A DNA stretch of 15,621 nt from JBDNFP01 sp041689775 (GCA_041689775.1 JBDNFP010000466.1:1-15621), one strand, 5' to 3'. Shown: positions 1 to 7,167, counted from the first letter of the stretch. The notes: generated by a model from the letters alone, not told the origin. Numbers and translations: made by a program.

Positions 1-290
1 AGAGTATTGTCATAACTTATGGCCTGAGAAAGATCATAAACGGCGGAGTAGTAATTTTCATCGCGAAGATTACACTTCCCGCGGTATCCATAGGCAACGG
101 CTGACTTCGGGAAAGCTTTTACTTGTTGATCGAAGTAGTAGAAGGCCTCTTCAAAGTTTTTAGAATCGTAAAACTGAATTCCTTCCTGGAAACGTTTTCT
201 GTCCTTTTCCGCCGGAGTATCATGATCCGTTGTATAGTACTTAATAATCAGATAGGGTATAAATAATAATACGACTAGGGCAATTTCCAT
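1..290 (-). CDS. TPR-repeat protein with N-terminal membrane anchor (partial)
   Basis: Reading the minus strand from the ATG at 288-290 gives an open frame of 96 codons that is still open at the window edge, so the C-terminus is missing. It begins MEIALVVLLFIPYLIIKYY, one hydrophobic segment (about residues 3-19) that looks like a membrane anchor. A linker rich in charged residues follows. From about residue 34 there are two helix pairs with tetratricopeptide-repeat spacing (GIQFYDSKNFEEAFYYFDQ, then a second unit with AYGYRGKCNLRDENYYSAVY). TPR proteins generally act as protein-protein scaffolds; no specific role can be read here. The gene starts 22 bases after the stop of the MmcQ/YjbR gene, so it is probably the last visible gene of the ispG transcript. 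The fold assignment is fairly safe; the function is unknown. Confidence 0.75.
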   Translation of the reverse strand, partial: MEIALVVLLFIPYLIIKYYTTDHDTPAEKDRKRFQEGIQFYDSKNFEEAFYYFDQQVKAFPKSAVAYGYRGKCNLRDENYYSAVYDLSQAISYDNT

Positions 291-312
291 TTTAGACAGC
301 TGAGTAGATATA

Positions 313-672
313 TTACATAGAAGATAGTTCCTTCCGTACTTTGGCAGGAAGACTCGCAACGATTAAATCATAAGAATCTCTGATCCAGGCTTTATAAAGT
401 TGAACCGTACCTGGGCTTTGAACAACTATGGTATTCCATGTGCTTTTGTTCATATGGTATCCCGGTTTCACAAAAGGATACTTTTCTCGTAGTTCCTGAA
501 CTTTTTCAGGAACACACTTCACATTAAACTGAACGTGCTCTTCATCGAGCGGAGTAAGTAGAAATATTTTATTTCGAATCCGAAATACAAGAACATCATT
601 ACCATAAGGATGGTCCTCGGTAACTTCACCGGGTAGTTGAAGACAGAAGTCGCGAAGTTCTTCAATATTCAT
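313..672 (-). CDS. MmcQ/YjbR family protein
   Basis: A protein of 119 residues starting MNIEELRDFCLQLPG. It matches the MmcQ/YjbR (DUF419) family along its full length: an N-terminal helix ending in LPG, then EDHPYGNDVLVFRIRNK near residues 18-34, a NVKC strand, and the PGYHMNKSTWNTI signature near residue 70. The C-terminal helix contains SYDLIVASLP. Members have a CyaY-like fold and are usually called DNA-binding-like, but their biochemical role is not established. An in-frame ATG at 706-708 would add 12 residues (MCHCHDYKSHNA). I prefer 672 because the family begins there and because this ATG overlaps the stop of the upstream small gene as ATGA, a usual translational-coupling arrangement. 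It is expected to be soluble and co-transcribed with its neighbours. Confidence 0.88.
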   Translation of the reverse strand: MNIEELRDFCLQLPGEVTEDHPYGNDVLVFRIRNKIFLLTPLDEEHVQFNVKCVPEKVQELREKYPFVKPGYHMNKSTWNTIVVQSPGTVQLYKAWIRDSYDLIVASLPAKVRKELSSM

Positions 673-857
673 CGCATTATGGCTCTTATAATCATGACAA
701 TGACACAAAATAAAAACATCACGATCGAAATACGATTGATGCCGTGCATCATTTTGAGGTTGAACGAGGTTGGATCATTAGGATCAGTTTTCTTAAAAAC
801 CCTGATGAAATAATTAAATACATCGCCTAATTGAAAATACCGTTTGATATTGCTCAT
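669..857 (-). CDS. DUF6728-like small membrane protein
   Basis: A protein of 62 residues. The first half is polar and ends in KKTDPNDPTSFNLKMMHGIN. The second half is a single hydrophobic helix (about residues 43-60, ISIVMFLFCVIVMIIRAI), so it is probably a single-pass inner-membrane protein with a cytoplasmic N-terminus. The conserved-looking core around FNYFIRVFKKTDPN and NLKMMHGINRISI resembles the short Bacteroidota family labelled DUF6728. I make that match from memory, with moderate confidence. No function is known to me. It lies 40 bases after ispG and its TGA overlaps the ATG of the MmcQ/YjbR gene by four bases (ATGA), supporting both its reality and co-translation with that gene. Confidence 0.78.
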   Translation of the reverse strand: MSNIKRYFQLGDVFNYFIRVFKKTDPNDPTSFNLKMMHGINRISIVMFLFCVIVMIIRAIMR

Positions 858-897
858 TGATAATCTGTTCTTTAAAAATTTAGTTAAAAAATCTGGT

Positions 898-2916
898 TTA
901 CATCAAGGTTAATTCGATGGATTCCGGCTCGATCCATCGGCCATCCTCCCGGATAATTTTTATTAGTTCAGAAACCGCCTTGCTTGCCGCTACTGAACGC
1001 TTTACAACCTGTTGACCCCGGTAAAGGGCTATTTTATCTTTCCCCATACCAACATATCCATAGTCAGCGTCGGCCATCTCGCCGGGACCATTGACAATAC
1101 ACCCCATGATACCAATTTTTAGTCCTTTCAGGTGCTCCGTATGCTTGCGGATCATAGCAGTGGTTTCTTGTAAATCAAAGAGTGTCCGTCCGCACGATGG
1201 GCATGAAATATATTCAGTTTTGGACATCCGGGTTCTTGCTGCCTGCAGGATTCCGAACCCAATTGAATTAAACTCAGAGGCAGTTTTTAACTTGTATTCT
1301 GTATCGGGCGTTTCCTGAAAGTCAATTTTCAACAGTACTCCATCACCAAAACCATCAACAAAGAGTCCGCCCATGTCAGAGGCTGCATCGAGGGGGAGTG
1401 TTTCTCTGGCATTGTCAGCGTAGGTACGTTTGATTAATACAGGAACTTCTACATTGAGCTCAACCAATTTGAAGAAGAATCTTCTCATCTCGGGCATAGC
1501 ATGCAGATTGTCGGACCTAAGAATCAACACAACATTTTTTCGCGCCTTTATTTCCTGGATAAATAACTCATCAAAACTATGGATAGTACCTTCTACAAAA
1601 TTCATGGTCGGGTGCAACTTTTCGTCCAAGTTTGTCTTGAATTCTTCGGTTGATAAAAGCGGGTACTTATTGTTTTGATCTGAATGGGTCTGCCAATAAT
1701 GGTAGTTGACAATTTCTTTCAAACCGTTTGGTAGCATGAACTGAATGGGCTGATTACCCGAGTAAATAAAATCTACTCCTTGATCATTCATTCTCCATTT
1801 ATCAGGTACCGGAAGAAAAAAATGGCCCACACTCCGTAGATCTTCGTGCGTTTCCACCCGGATGGAAGAATAATCAGCAATGACCCTCGGGACATTTAGA
1901 GCACCAATATTATATACCTCGTAGGTGTGTCTTCTAATGTATTGATAAGGATTAATTGGAACCGAAGTGACTGGTTCAATCGGGTTGTGACCACCACGAT
2001 GGGTGTATCGGTCAATCAATGCCTTAGCCACGGGGACTTCATTTTCCGGGGCTTCCGTCAATGATACTCTTACGGTATCTCCAAGTCCGTCTTCTAGTAG
2101 TGTGCCTATGCCAACCGCGGATTTTATTCGTCCATCTTCAGCTTCGCCTGCTTCGGTGACCCCTAAATGCAGAGGATATGGTTTTAGACCTTCGACATCA
2201 AGTCGTTGTACAAGTAGACGGTAGGCTTCTACCATCACCTGCGTATTACTTGACTTCATGGAAAGGACGATATTGAAGTAATTCAGTTCTTCGCAAATTC
2301 GTAGAAACTCCAAGGCAGATTCTACCATGCCTAACGGAGTATCGCCATATCGGCTCAAAATCCGGTCAGACAGTGAACCGTGATTGGTACCAATCCGCAT
2401 AGCGGTGCCGTATTCTTTACAAATAGTCACTAGTGGGATAAACTTCTCCCGGATACGTTCCAACTCAGCTGCGTAGGAGTCATCGGTGTAGTCGATGATC
2501 TCAAACCTTTTTCGGTCAGCGTAGTTGCCCGGATTAATTCTTACCTTTTCAACGATTCTGGCCGCTAGTTCGGCCGCATTTGGTGTGAAGTGAATATCGG
2601 CAATTAAGGGTACTCTAATGCCTCTTTTCAAAAGCCCTTTCTTAATGTTTTCTAGGTTTTGGGCTTCTTTTACACTGGGAGCCGTAATTCTTACATATTC
2701 ACAACCGGCATCCACCATTCTTTTCACTTCTTCAATTGATCCTTCCGTATCCATGGTATCCACAGTTGTCATGGATTGAACTCGAATTGGAAAATCAGAG
2801 CCCATCGGGAGATCACCAATGTCTACACGAATAGATTTCCGACGTTTGTACTCGGTAAGTGAGGGGCAGTAAAGCTTGGAAGATAAAGTATCGGCTAATT
2901 GTGAGATAGGTTCCAT
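898..2916 (-). CDS. ispG: (E)-4-hydroxy-3-methylbut-2-enyl-diphosphate synthase, long form
   Basis: IspG (GcpE) catalyses the penultimate step of the MEP isoprenoid pathway. It reductively opens methylerythritol cyclodiphosphate to HMBPP with a [4Fe-4S] cluster in the cytosol. The protein has 672 residues, against about 370 in E. coli. This is the long form with an extra domain between the TIM barrel and the cluster domain, seen in Bacteroidota, chlamydiae and plants. The TIM barrel runs from about residue 20 to 300 (RVQSMTTVDTMDT, PLIADIHF, RINPGNYADR, HLGVTEAGE). The insert covers about 310-540. The C-terminal cluster domain carries Cys572 and Cys575 (CPSCGRTLFD), Cys606 (GCIVNGPGE) and Glu613. 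These correspond to the three Cys and one Glu ligands known in the family, with the same 7-residue Cys-Glu spacing. All ligands are present, so it should be active. It heads a likely four-gene minus-strand transcript, with a -7-like element about 38 bases upstream of the start. Confidence 0.97.
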   Translation of the reverse strand: MEPISQLADTLSSKLYCPSLTEYKRRKSIRVDIGDLPMGSDFPIRVQSMTTVDTMDTEGSIEEVKRMVDAGCEYVRITAPSVKEAQNLENIKKGLLKRGIRVPLIADIHFTPNAAELAARIVEKVRINPGNYADRKRFEIIDYTDDSYAAELERIREKFIPLVTICKEYGTAMRIGTNHGSLSDRILSRYGDTPLGMVESALEFLRICEELNYFNIVLSMKSSNTQVMVEAYRLLVQRLDVEGLKPYPLHLGVTEAGEAEDGRIKSAVGIGTLLEDGLGDTVRVSLTEAPENEVPVAKALIDRYTHRGGHNPIEPVTSVPINPYQYIRRHTYEVYNIGALNVPRVIADYSSIRVETHEDLRSVGHFFLPVPDKWRMNDQGVDFIYSGNQPIQFMLPNGLKEIVNYHYWQTHSDQNNKYPLLSTEEFKTNLDEKLHPTMNFVEGTIHSFDELFIQEIKARKNVVLILRSDNLHAMPEMRRFFFKLVELNVEVPVLIKRTYADNARETLPLDAASDMGGLFVDGFGDGVLLKIDFQETPDTEYKLKTASEFNSIGFGILQAARTRMSKTEYISCPSCGRTLFDLQETTAMIRKHTEHLKGLKIGIMGCIVNGPGEMADADYGYVGMGKDKIALYRGQQVVKRSVAASKAVSELIKIIREDGRWIEPESIELTLM

Positions 2917-2953
2917 ACAAGTAAATAGTGTAATTCAAGAAACGATTGCGGCA

Positions 2954-2961
2954 CAAAAATA
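2954..2961 (-). promoter_or_regulatory. Putative ispG promoter -7 element in a hairpin loop
   Basis: On the minus strand these bases read TATTTTTG, a full match to the Bacteroidota -7 consensus TAnnTTTG, 37 bases before the ispG ATG. A TTTG lies 24 bases further upstream, slightly more than the usual -33 spacing of about 19-21. The octamer sits in the loop of a perfect 8-bp inverted repeat (GATTGCGG at 2944-2951 with CCGCAATC at 2962-2969), which may be a regulator site or chance. This is a pattern match only. Confidence 0.4.
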
Positions 2962-3022
2962 CCGCAATCATTCTCTATTACCATACAAACAAGCATGTGA
3001 ATTCAATTGTTCAGAGTGAAAG

Positions 3023-3044
3023 CCCCAAATTCATGATTTTGGGG
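3023..3044 (-). terminator. Hairpin terminator after the sugar permease
   Basis: A 7-bp stem with four G-C pairs (CCCCAAA at 3023-3029 with TTTGGGG at 3038-3044) and an 8-base loop lies about 21 bases beyond the permease stop. In the minus direction it is followed by CTTTC, a weak T tract, so it may be inefficient or factor-assisted. It separates the GH109-permease pair from ispG. Confidence 0.5.
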
Positions 3045-3065
3045 GTACTCAAAAGAGGTGGTAAA

Positions 3066-4283
3066 TTACCAAATCCGCTTTTTCTGTCCCCAAACGGCGT
3101 AGTAGTACACATATAAGTACAAGGGGATCATTAAAACGTAGGCGTTTTGGGTACTTCCCATCGAATCAGCCAAAGCACCATAGACAAGAGGTAGAATTGC
3201 CCCCCCTGAGATACCCATTATCAGTAATGCAGCCCCGGTTTTAATGAATTTACCAAGGCCATCAATTGCCAACGGCCATATAGCACCCCACATGATGGCG
3301 TTGCTTAGGCCAAGTAACGCTATGCAGAATACGGAGGTGAAACCAGAAGAGAATATGGCAGCAATGGTGACCAATATGCCAAATACCGCCGAAAGCTTTA
3401 ACCATATCTGCTGGGAAACAAATTTCGGAATAAGAACAATACCCGTTACATATCCTACCATCATGGCCACCAAGGTGTAGGTACCAAAAAGGCGAGCTTC
3501 TTCTTCAGGAAACCCAAGATCAACCCCATAACTAATAATGGTGTCGCCGGCGATTACCTCTACTCCAACGTAGCAGAATAAAGCCGCTACCCCAAGAATC
3601 AGGTTTGGGAACTGGAAAATACTGGATTTAGTCACATCCCCTTTTGACACGGGTTTGTCTTCTTCCTCTTCCACTTCAGGTAGTCCTTTCGATAATTTGA
3701 TGAGTACTGCTAGTCCTATCAAAATAGCTGTTAATGTTAAGTAGGGGCCTACAACCTTGTCGAGCTCTTCTGCCTGGGTGGTGGCCGTTGATCCGGCTAG
3801 TAAAAGACCTCCAAATACTACCTGACTAATGATCCCAGCCCCTTTATTAGCTATACCCATGAAACTTATCCGGGCCGCGGCACTTTCGCGCGGGCCTAAA
3901 ATCGTTACATAGGGGTTAATAGCGGTTTGGAGAATGGTCAGACCAATACCGATGGCAAAAAGACCAACCAGGAATATACCATAGGAAGCAGTTTTGGCGG
4001 CAGGAACGAAGATGATTGTTCCAACAGCCATGACGAGTAATCCCAATGACATACCATTTTTAAATCCTACCCTTTTTAATACCTCCGAAGTGGGAATAGC
4101 CATCAAAGTGTAAGAAATGAAAAATGCGAAGGTGACGAGGTAGGAGCTGGCGTTATCAAGCCCAAATGCTTTTTTGAAAAAGGTGATCAGGGTGCCATTA
4201 ACCCATGTTATAAAACCAAGAATAAAAAATAGAACGCCGATAAGGACCAAGGGGCCCAGGTAATTATCTTTCTTTTGAGTCAT
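3066..4283 (-). CDS. FHS-type sugar:H+ symporter (MFS, FucP/GluP-like)
   Basis: A membrane protein of 405 residues with about 12 hydrophobic segments and a charged cytoplasmic loop in the middle (LPEVEEEEDKPVSKGD, about residues 201-216), as expected for two six-helix MFS bundles. The N-terminal stretch GFITWVNGTLITFFKKAF and the segment LQTAINPYVTILGP are hallmarks of the fucose/glucose/galactose permease branch (FucP, GluP). The C-terminal half keeps SNAIMWGAIWPLAIDGLGK. It is therefore predicted to import a hexose or related sugar with a proton or sodium ion; the exact sugar cannot be read. It starts 49 bases after the GH109-type gene on the same strand, so the two are probably co-transcribed and the permease may take up the sugar that enzyme releases. 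It is full-length for the family. Confidence 0.9.
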   Translation of the reverse strand: MTQKKDNYLGPLVLIGVLFFILGFITWVNGTLITFFKKAFGLDNASSYLVTFAFFISYTLMAIPTSEVLKRVGFKNGMSLGLLVMAVGTIIFVPAAKTASYGIFLVGLFAIGIGLTILQTAINPYVTILGPRESAAARISFMGIANKGAGIISQVVFGGLLLAGSTATTQAEELDKVVGPYLTLTAILIGLAVLIKLSKGLPEVEEEEDKPVSKGDVTKSSIFQFPNLILGVAALFCYVGVEVIAGDTIISYGVDLGFPEEEARLFGTYTLVAMMVGYVTGIVLIPKFVSQQIWLKLSAVFGILVTIAAIFSSGFTSVFCIALLGLSNAIMWGAIWPLAIDGLGKFIKTGAALLIMGISGGAILPLVYGALADSMGSTQNAYVLMIPLYLYVYYYAVWGQKKRIW

Positions 4284-4332
4284 TATGAGGTTCAGTTTTT
4301 AAAATGAAAGTTGAATTAATGCAAAAAAGGGT

Positions 4333-5685
4333 CTAAAAATCCCCGTTGAGGCCAAATATAGGCTTATTTGTCTTCCATTTCCCACGTGTAAAATCGGGGA
4401 TTTCTACGGGTGAACCTCCGCGGGCAATGGATAATTCGGATAAGGGACTAATGGCACTCCACACGGCGGTGTCATATACGTCAATCGGAGGAGCTACTTT
4501 ATTTTTAATTGCTTCGATAAACCCACGTAATACAAAATAGTCAATGCCACCATGGCCAGCATTTTCAGCGGCGGCGGCATGATTTTTCCAAACTGGATGG
4601 TCATATTTTTCAAGGTAGGGATCGGCTTTCTCCCACTGATGCTTTTTTTCTGACTCATTTTGTAAATAAATGGTATCACCATCGTTCATCCAGATTCCTT
4701 CTGTGCCCTGGGCTCTAAATCCTAAGGAATAGGGGCGGGGCGAGTTAGTATCATGAATAAGCACAATGTTCTCACCGTTGTGGCATTGGATTACCGTAGT
4801 TACAATATCACCCAGTTTAAACTTTACTTTGGCATTGGGATGATCGGCTCCTCCCTGGTCAACTATATGCTTGTGGAGTCCTCTGGACTTGGTAGCTGTG
4901 GACGTCAGGGTTGTAAAACAGTTGCCCCGGTTGATATCAAACCAATGGCCAACCGGCCCTAACCCATGCGTTGGATAGATGTCGCCATTTCTATCTATGG
5001 AGTGTTGAGTACGCCATTTAGCCTCAGAATATCCCTTGGCCCCAAACTCCACTCCGCCACCGTAAGGCTGTTTTCCATTGTTAAATTTGACCTCCCGGAG
5101 ATCATGTTGGTACCCACAGTGGGCGTAAAGCATTTCGCCGAATTTTTGCTGGCGAATCATATTTAGAATGGCCATAACGTCGCGCCGATAACAAACATTC
5201 TCGAGTATCATGCAGTGCGATCCCGTCTGTTCGTGCGCATCTATGAGATCCCAGGATTCTTGGAGGGTTACCGTAGCAGAAACCTCCACTGCTGCGTACT
5301 TACCGTCTTTCATCACTGCTACGGCCATCGGGACGTGCCATTCCCAGGGAGTAGCAATCACGATGCCATCCAGGTCGTCTCTCTTTACCATATTAAGGAA
5401 ATCTTCCTCCCCTGAGGTGTATAAAGCAGGTTTTTTGCGTCCTGCCTTATTAATTAAGTCGAGAGCAGAAGTAATGGAATTAGGATCGATATCACAAATC
5501 GCATTTATTTCAACATCGGAACGAAATAATGCTTGTTCGACGTGGTTGCGCCCTCGCATTCCAACGCCAATAAACCCTAAACGAACTTTGTCTAGGGGCG
5601 CGGCGTTTTTGAAAGATAGATTTGGTAGGATACCAGTCACGGTAGTGGCTGCTGTTGCTTTTTGAATAAAATTTCGTCTATTCAT
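4333..5685 (-). CDS. Exported GH109-type Gfo/Idh/MocA family enzyme
   Basis: A protein of 450 residues opening with MNRRNFIQKATAATTVTGIL, a twin-arginine signal (RRNFI plus a short hydrophobic stretch), so it should be exported folded with its NAD+ bound. The Rossmann fold begins at residue 34 with GFIGVGMRG (Gly40, Gly42, Gly45), followed by CDID and IATPWEWH. The second half holds ENVCYRRD (Tyr166) and YPTHGLGPVGHWFDINRGN (Tyr237, His240). This motif set marks the GH109 branch, founded on an alpha-N-acetylgalactosaminidase that hydrolyses glycosides by an NAD+-dependent redox mechanism. A 25-residue glycine-rich insert (about 200-224) separates these motifs and appears common in Bacteroidota members. 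The C-terminal HGGIDYFVLRGF also fits. Activity on N-acetylgalactosamine is inferred; many relatives are uncharacterised oxidoreductases. It precedes the sugar permease. Confidence 0.87.
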   Translation of the reverse strand: MNRRNFIQKATAATTVTGILPNLSFKNAAPLDKVRLGFIGVGMRGRNHVEQALFRSDVEINAICDIDPNSITSALDLINKAGRKKPALYTSGEEDFLNMVKRDDLDGIVIATPWEWHVPMAVAVMKDGKYAAVEVSATVTLQESWDLIDAHEQTGSHCMILENVCYRRDVMAILNMIRQQKFGEMLYAHCGYQHDLREVKFNNGKQPYGGGVEFGAKGYSEAKWRTQHSIDRNGDIYPTHGLGPVGHWFDINRGNCFTTLTSTATKSRGLHKHIVDQGGADHPNAKVKFKLGDIVTTVIQCHNGENIVLIHDTNSPRPYSLGFRAQGTEGIWMNDGDTIYLQNESEKKHQWEKADPYLEKYDHPVWKNHAAAAENAGHGGIDYFVLRGFIEAIKNKVAPPIDVYDTAVWSAISPLSELSIARGGSPVEIPDFTRGKWKTNKPIFGLNGDF

Positions 5686-5844
5686 TCGAAGAAAATTAGG
5701 ATAGAAAGATAAGATCGGCGCAAATTAATCTATAACTAGTCAAATATTAAATTTTCTTATTAATTATATTAGTCTAGTTGCATAGTTTTCAATAAAGAAC
5801 TGACAGCCAAGTCTATGAGATATGGGAGTAGCCTTAATTACTGG

Positions 5845-5880
5845 CTTTGTTTAATGATTTTTAATTAACATTGAACAAAG
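5845..5880. repeat. Imperfect inverted repeat between divergent genes
   Basis: CTTTGTTTAATG (5845-5856) pairs with CATTGAACAAAG (5869-5880), 12 positions with one G-T wobble, around a 12-base A/T loop. There is no T tract after either arm, so it does not look like a terminator. It could be an operator for a dimeric regulator or a structured leader. Confidence 0.55.
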
Positions 5881-5963
5881 TAGCAATGCACCCCGTTATA
5901 CTGATGCATTTATAATCCAAAGTGTCATAATCCAGACACGGCGGCCTTGAGTGTGTTGTACAC

Positions 5964-5971
5964 AAACTTTG
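5964..5971 (+). promoter_or_regulatory. Possible PTPS-folE promoter -7 element
   Basis: AAACTTTG differs from the Bacteroidota octamer TAnnTTTG at one position and lies 42 bases before the PTPS ATG, a reasonable leader length. It touches the right arm of the TGTGT/ACACA dyad (5952-5964), so a regulator bound there would cover it. No well-spaced -33 TTTG is obvious. Tentative. Confidence 0.25.
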
Positions 5972-6013
5972 TAACGACATTTAAGCCTTTTTTTTAATTA
6001 AACCCAATAGTTC

Positions 6014-6433
6014 ATGATTCAATCCCGGGTATCGGTGTTCCGCAAGGAGCACTTTAATGCCGCGCATCGTCTTAACAATCCGAATTGGACCGACGAAAAA
6101 AATGAACGTGTGTATGGAAAGTGCAATAACTACAATTACCACGGACACAATTACGACCTGATCGTTCAGGTTACGGGAGAAATAAATCCCGAAACAGGCT
6201 ATGTATACGATATGAAAGCCCTCAGTGATTTGATTAAAATGCACGTTTTAGATCGATTCGATCACAAAAACTTAAATCTTGATACTGAGGAATTCAAAGA
6301 TCTGAACCCATCAGCTGAAAATATATCTATTGTTGTTTATCAAATTTTGCGTGACAAAATTGATACAGTTTTTGATTTGAAAATTCGCCTTTATGAAACA
6401 GAACGGAATTATGTTGAATACCCCTCAGCCTGA
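6014..6433 (+). CDS. 6-pyruvoyl-tetrahydropterin synthase family protein (PTPS-II type)
   Basis: A protein of 139 residues of the PTPS/QueD (COG0720) family, acting on 7,8-dihydroneopterin triphosphate. Zinc ligands are His18 (FNAAHRL), His43 and His45 (HGH). The catalytic set is Cys37, Asp83 and His84 (FDHKNLN), and the pterin-anchoring Glu128 is present (YETERN). The Cys-to-HGH spacing is Cx5HGH (GKCNNYNYHGHNY), as in animal PTPS, whereas queuosine-pathway QueD has Cx3HGH. The SAEN and DHKNL motifs also resemble animal PTPS closely. I therefore predict 6-pyruvoyl-tetrahydropterin, the tetrahydrobiopterin intermediate, rather than 6-carboxytetrahydropterin. It overlaps folE, which makes its substrate, so the two are one operon. 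Automated annotation would probably call it QueD or 6-carboxytetrahydropterin synthase. The family is certain and the product assignment likely. There is no clear ribosome binding site. Confidence 0.93.
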   Translation: MIQSRVSVFRKEHFNAAHRLNNPNWTDEKNERVYGKCNNYNYHGHNYDLIVQVTGEINPETGYVYDMKALSDLIKMHVLDRFDHKNLNLDTEEFKDLNPSAENISIVVYQILRDKIDTVFDLKIRLYETERNYVEYPSA

Positions 6434-7094
6434 AAATACAGCCTCCAACGATAATGTGGACGAAATTGGTCACGATCATATCATGACCTCTTACGATACG
6501 CCGTTGCGCGTAGATGCCTTTGAAATGGATGATGACATAAAAATAGAACTTATCGAGAAACATTTCCGTCATATCATGGAAATTATGGGTCTTGATTTAA
6601 CTGACGATAGTCTGAAAGGTACTCCCAAGCGCGTAGCTAAGATGTACGTGAAAGAGATATTCAGTGGCATGAATCCAGGAAGTAAACCAGGTATTACCTT
6701 ATTTGAGAATAAGTACAACTACAATCAGATGTTGGTTGAGAAAGACATCACTGTATTCTCAAACTGCGAGCATCACTTTGTCCCGATTTATGGCAAAGCA
6801 CACGTTGCCTACATTTCGAGTGGAAAAGTTATTGGATTATCTAAACTCAATCGGATTGTGCAGTATTACTCCAAGCGCCCACAGGTACAGGAGCGTCTCA
6901 CGGTTCAGATAGCCAACGAATTGAGAGAGGTTTTGAAAACTGATGATGTGGCAGTGGTTATTGACGCTAAGCACATGTGTGTTCACTCGCGTGGAGTGCA
7001 AGATACGTCTAGTTCTACCATCACTTCTCATTATGGTGGTAAATTTGAAAACGAACAAACGAAAAAGGAATTCCTGACTTACTTGGGAATGTAA
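6411..7094 (+). CDS. folE: GTP cyclohydrolase I
   Basis: FolE converts GTP to 7,8-dihydroneopterin triphosphate, the shared precursor of folate, tetrahydrobiopterin and deazapurines. The protein has 227 residues from the ATG at 6411. Zinc ligands Cys119 and His122 (NCEHHF) and Cys190 (HMCVHSRG) are all present, which makes it the zinc-dependent type IA enzyme. GLSKLNRIV and KRPQVQERLT (about 142-164), the usual active-site and core strands, are intact. The first 37 residues are polar and probably disordered. An in-frame ATG at 6393 would add MKQNGI. Both starts lie inside the end of the PTPS gene, and I chose 6411 because the overlap is shorter (23 bases) and GAACGGA precedes it. The overlap implies a shared transcript with PTPS. 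A terminator follows 10 bases after the stop. Confidence 0.96.
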   Translation: MLNTPQPENTASNDNVDEIGHDHIMTSYDTPLRVDAFEMDDDIKIELIEKHFRHIMEIMGLDLTDDSLKGTPKRVAKMYVKEIFSGMNPGSKPGITLFENKYNYNQMLVEKDITVFSNCEHHFVPIYGKAHVAYISSGKVIGLSKLNRIVQYYSKRPQVQERLTVQIANELREVLKTDDVAVVIDAKHMCVHSRGVQDTSSSTITSHYGGKFENEQTKKEFLTYLGM

Positions 7095-7103
7095 TTTATA
7101 ACG

Positions 7104-7134
7104 GGCGATAGCAATTTGTCTATCGCCTTTCTTT
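7104..7134 (+). terminator. Intrinsic terminator after folE
   Basis: A perfect 8-bp stem, GGCGATAG (7104-7111) with CTATCGCC (7120-7127), has an 8-base loop and is followed by TTTCTTT. It begins 10 bases after the folE stop and lies 33 bases before the next start, so the SDR is probably transcribed mainly from its own promoter. Confidence 0.8.
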
Positions 7135-7167
7135 ATTCACACATATTTAAACTTCATCAACAAACAT

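Larger units (their letters stand above)
5686..6013. other. Divergent intergenic region, 328 bases, repeat-rich
   Basis: This stretch lies between the starts of the GH109-type gene (leftward) and the PTPS gene (rightward), so it should carry both promoters. I see no convincing coding frame or RNA gene. It is A/T rich with an unusual density of small repeats between 5845 and 5971: a 12-bp imperfect inverted repeat, ATAATCCA twice 15 bases apart (5912-5919 and 5927-5934), AATGCA/TGCATT (5885-5890 and 5905-5910), GTGTC/GACAC flanking the second ATAATCCA (5922-5939), and TGTGT-tgt-ACACA (5952-5964). On the leftward side, weak -7-like octamers are present (TATCTTTC at 5711-5704) but none matches fully. 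Confidence 0.6.

Noticed and set aside
673..708. Longer start for the MmcQ/YjbR protein at 708
   Set aside because: The extra MCHCHDYKSHNA is not part of the family, and the ATGA overlap at 669-672 marks the natural start.
1091..2224. Three plus-strand open frames opposite ispG
   Set aside because: They lie wholly inside conserved ispG sequence and have no family signature or upstream signals.
5210..5665. A plus-strand open frame of 151 codons opposite the GH109-type gene
   Set aside because: The opposite strand carries a clear conserved enzyme through the whole stretch, and the plus-strand translation matches no family I recognise and is rich in Ser/Arg as expected for an antisense shadow.
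6014..6433. Calling the PTPS homologue queD (queuosine pathway)
   Set aside because: The Cys-HGH spacing is Cx5 rather than Cx3, and no queC, queE or queF is in the window; the call was kept at PTPS-II type.
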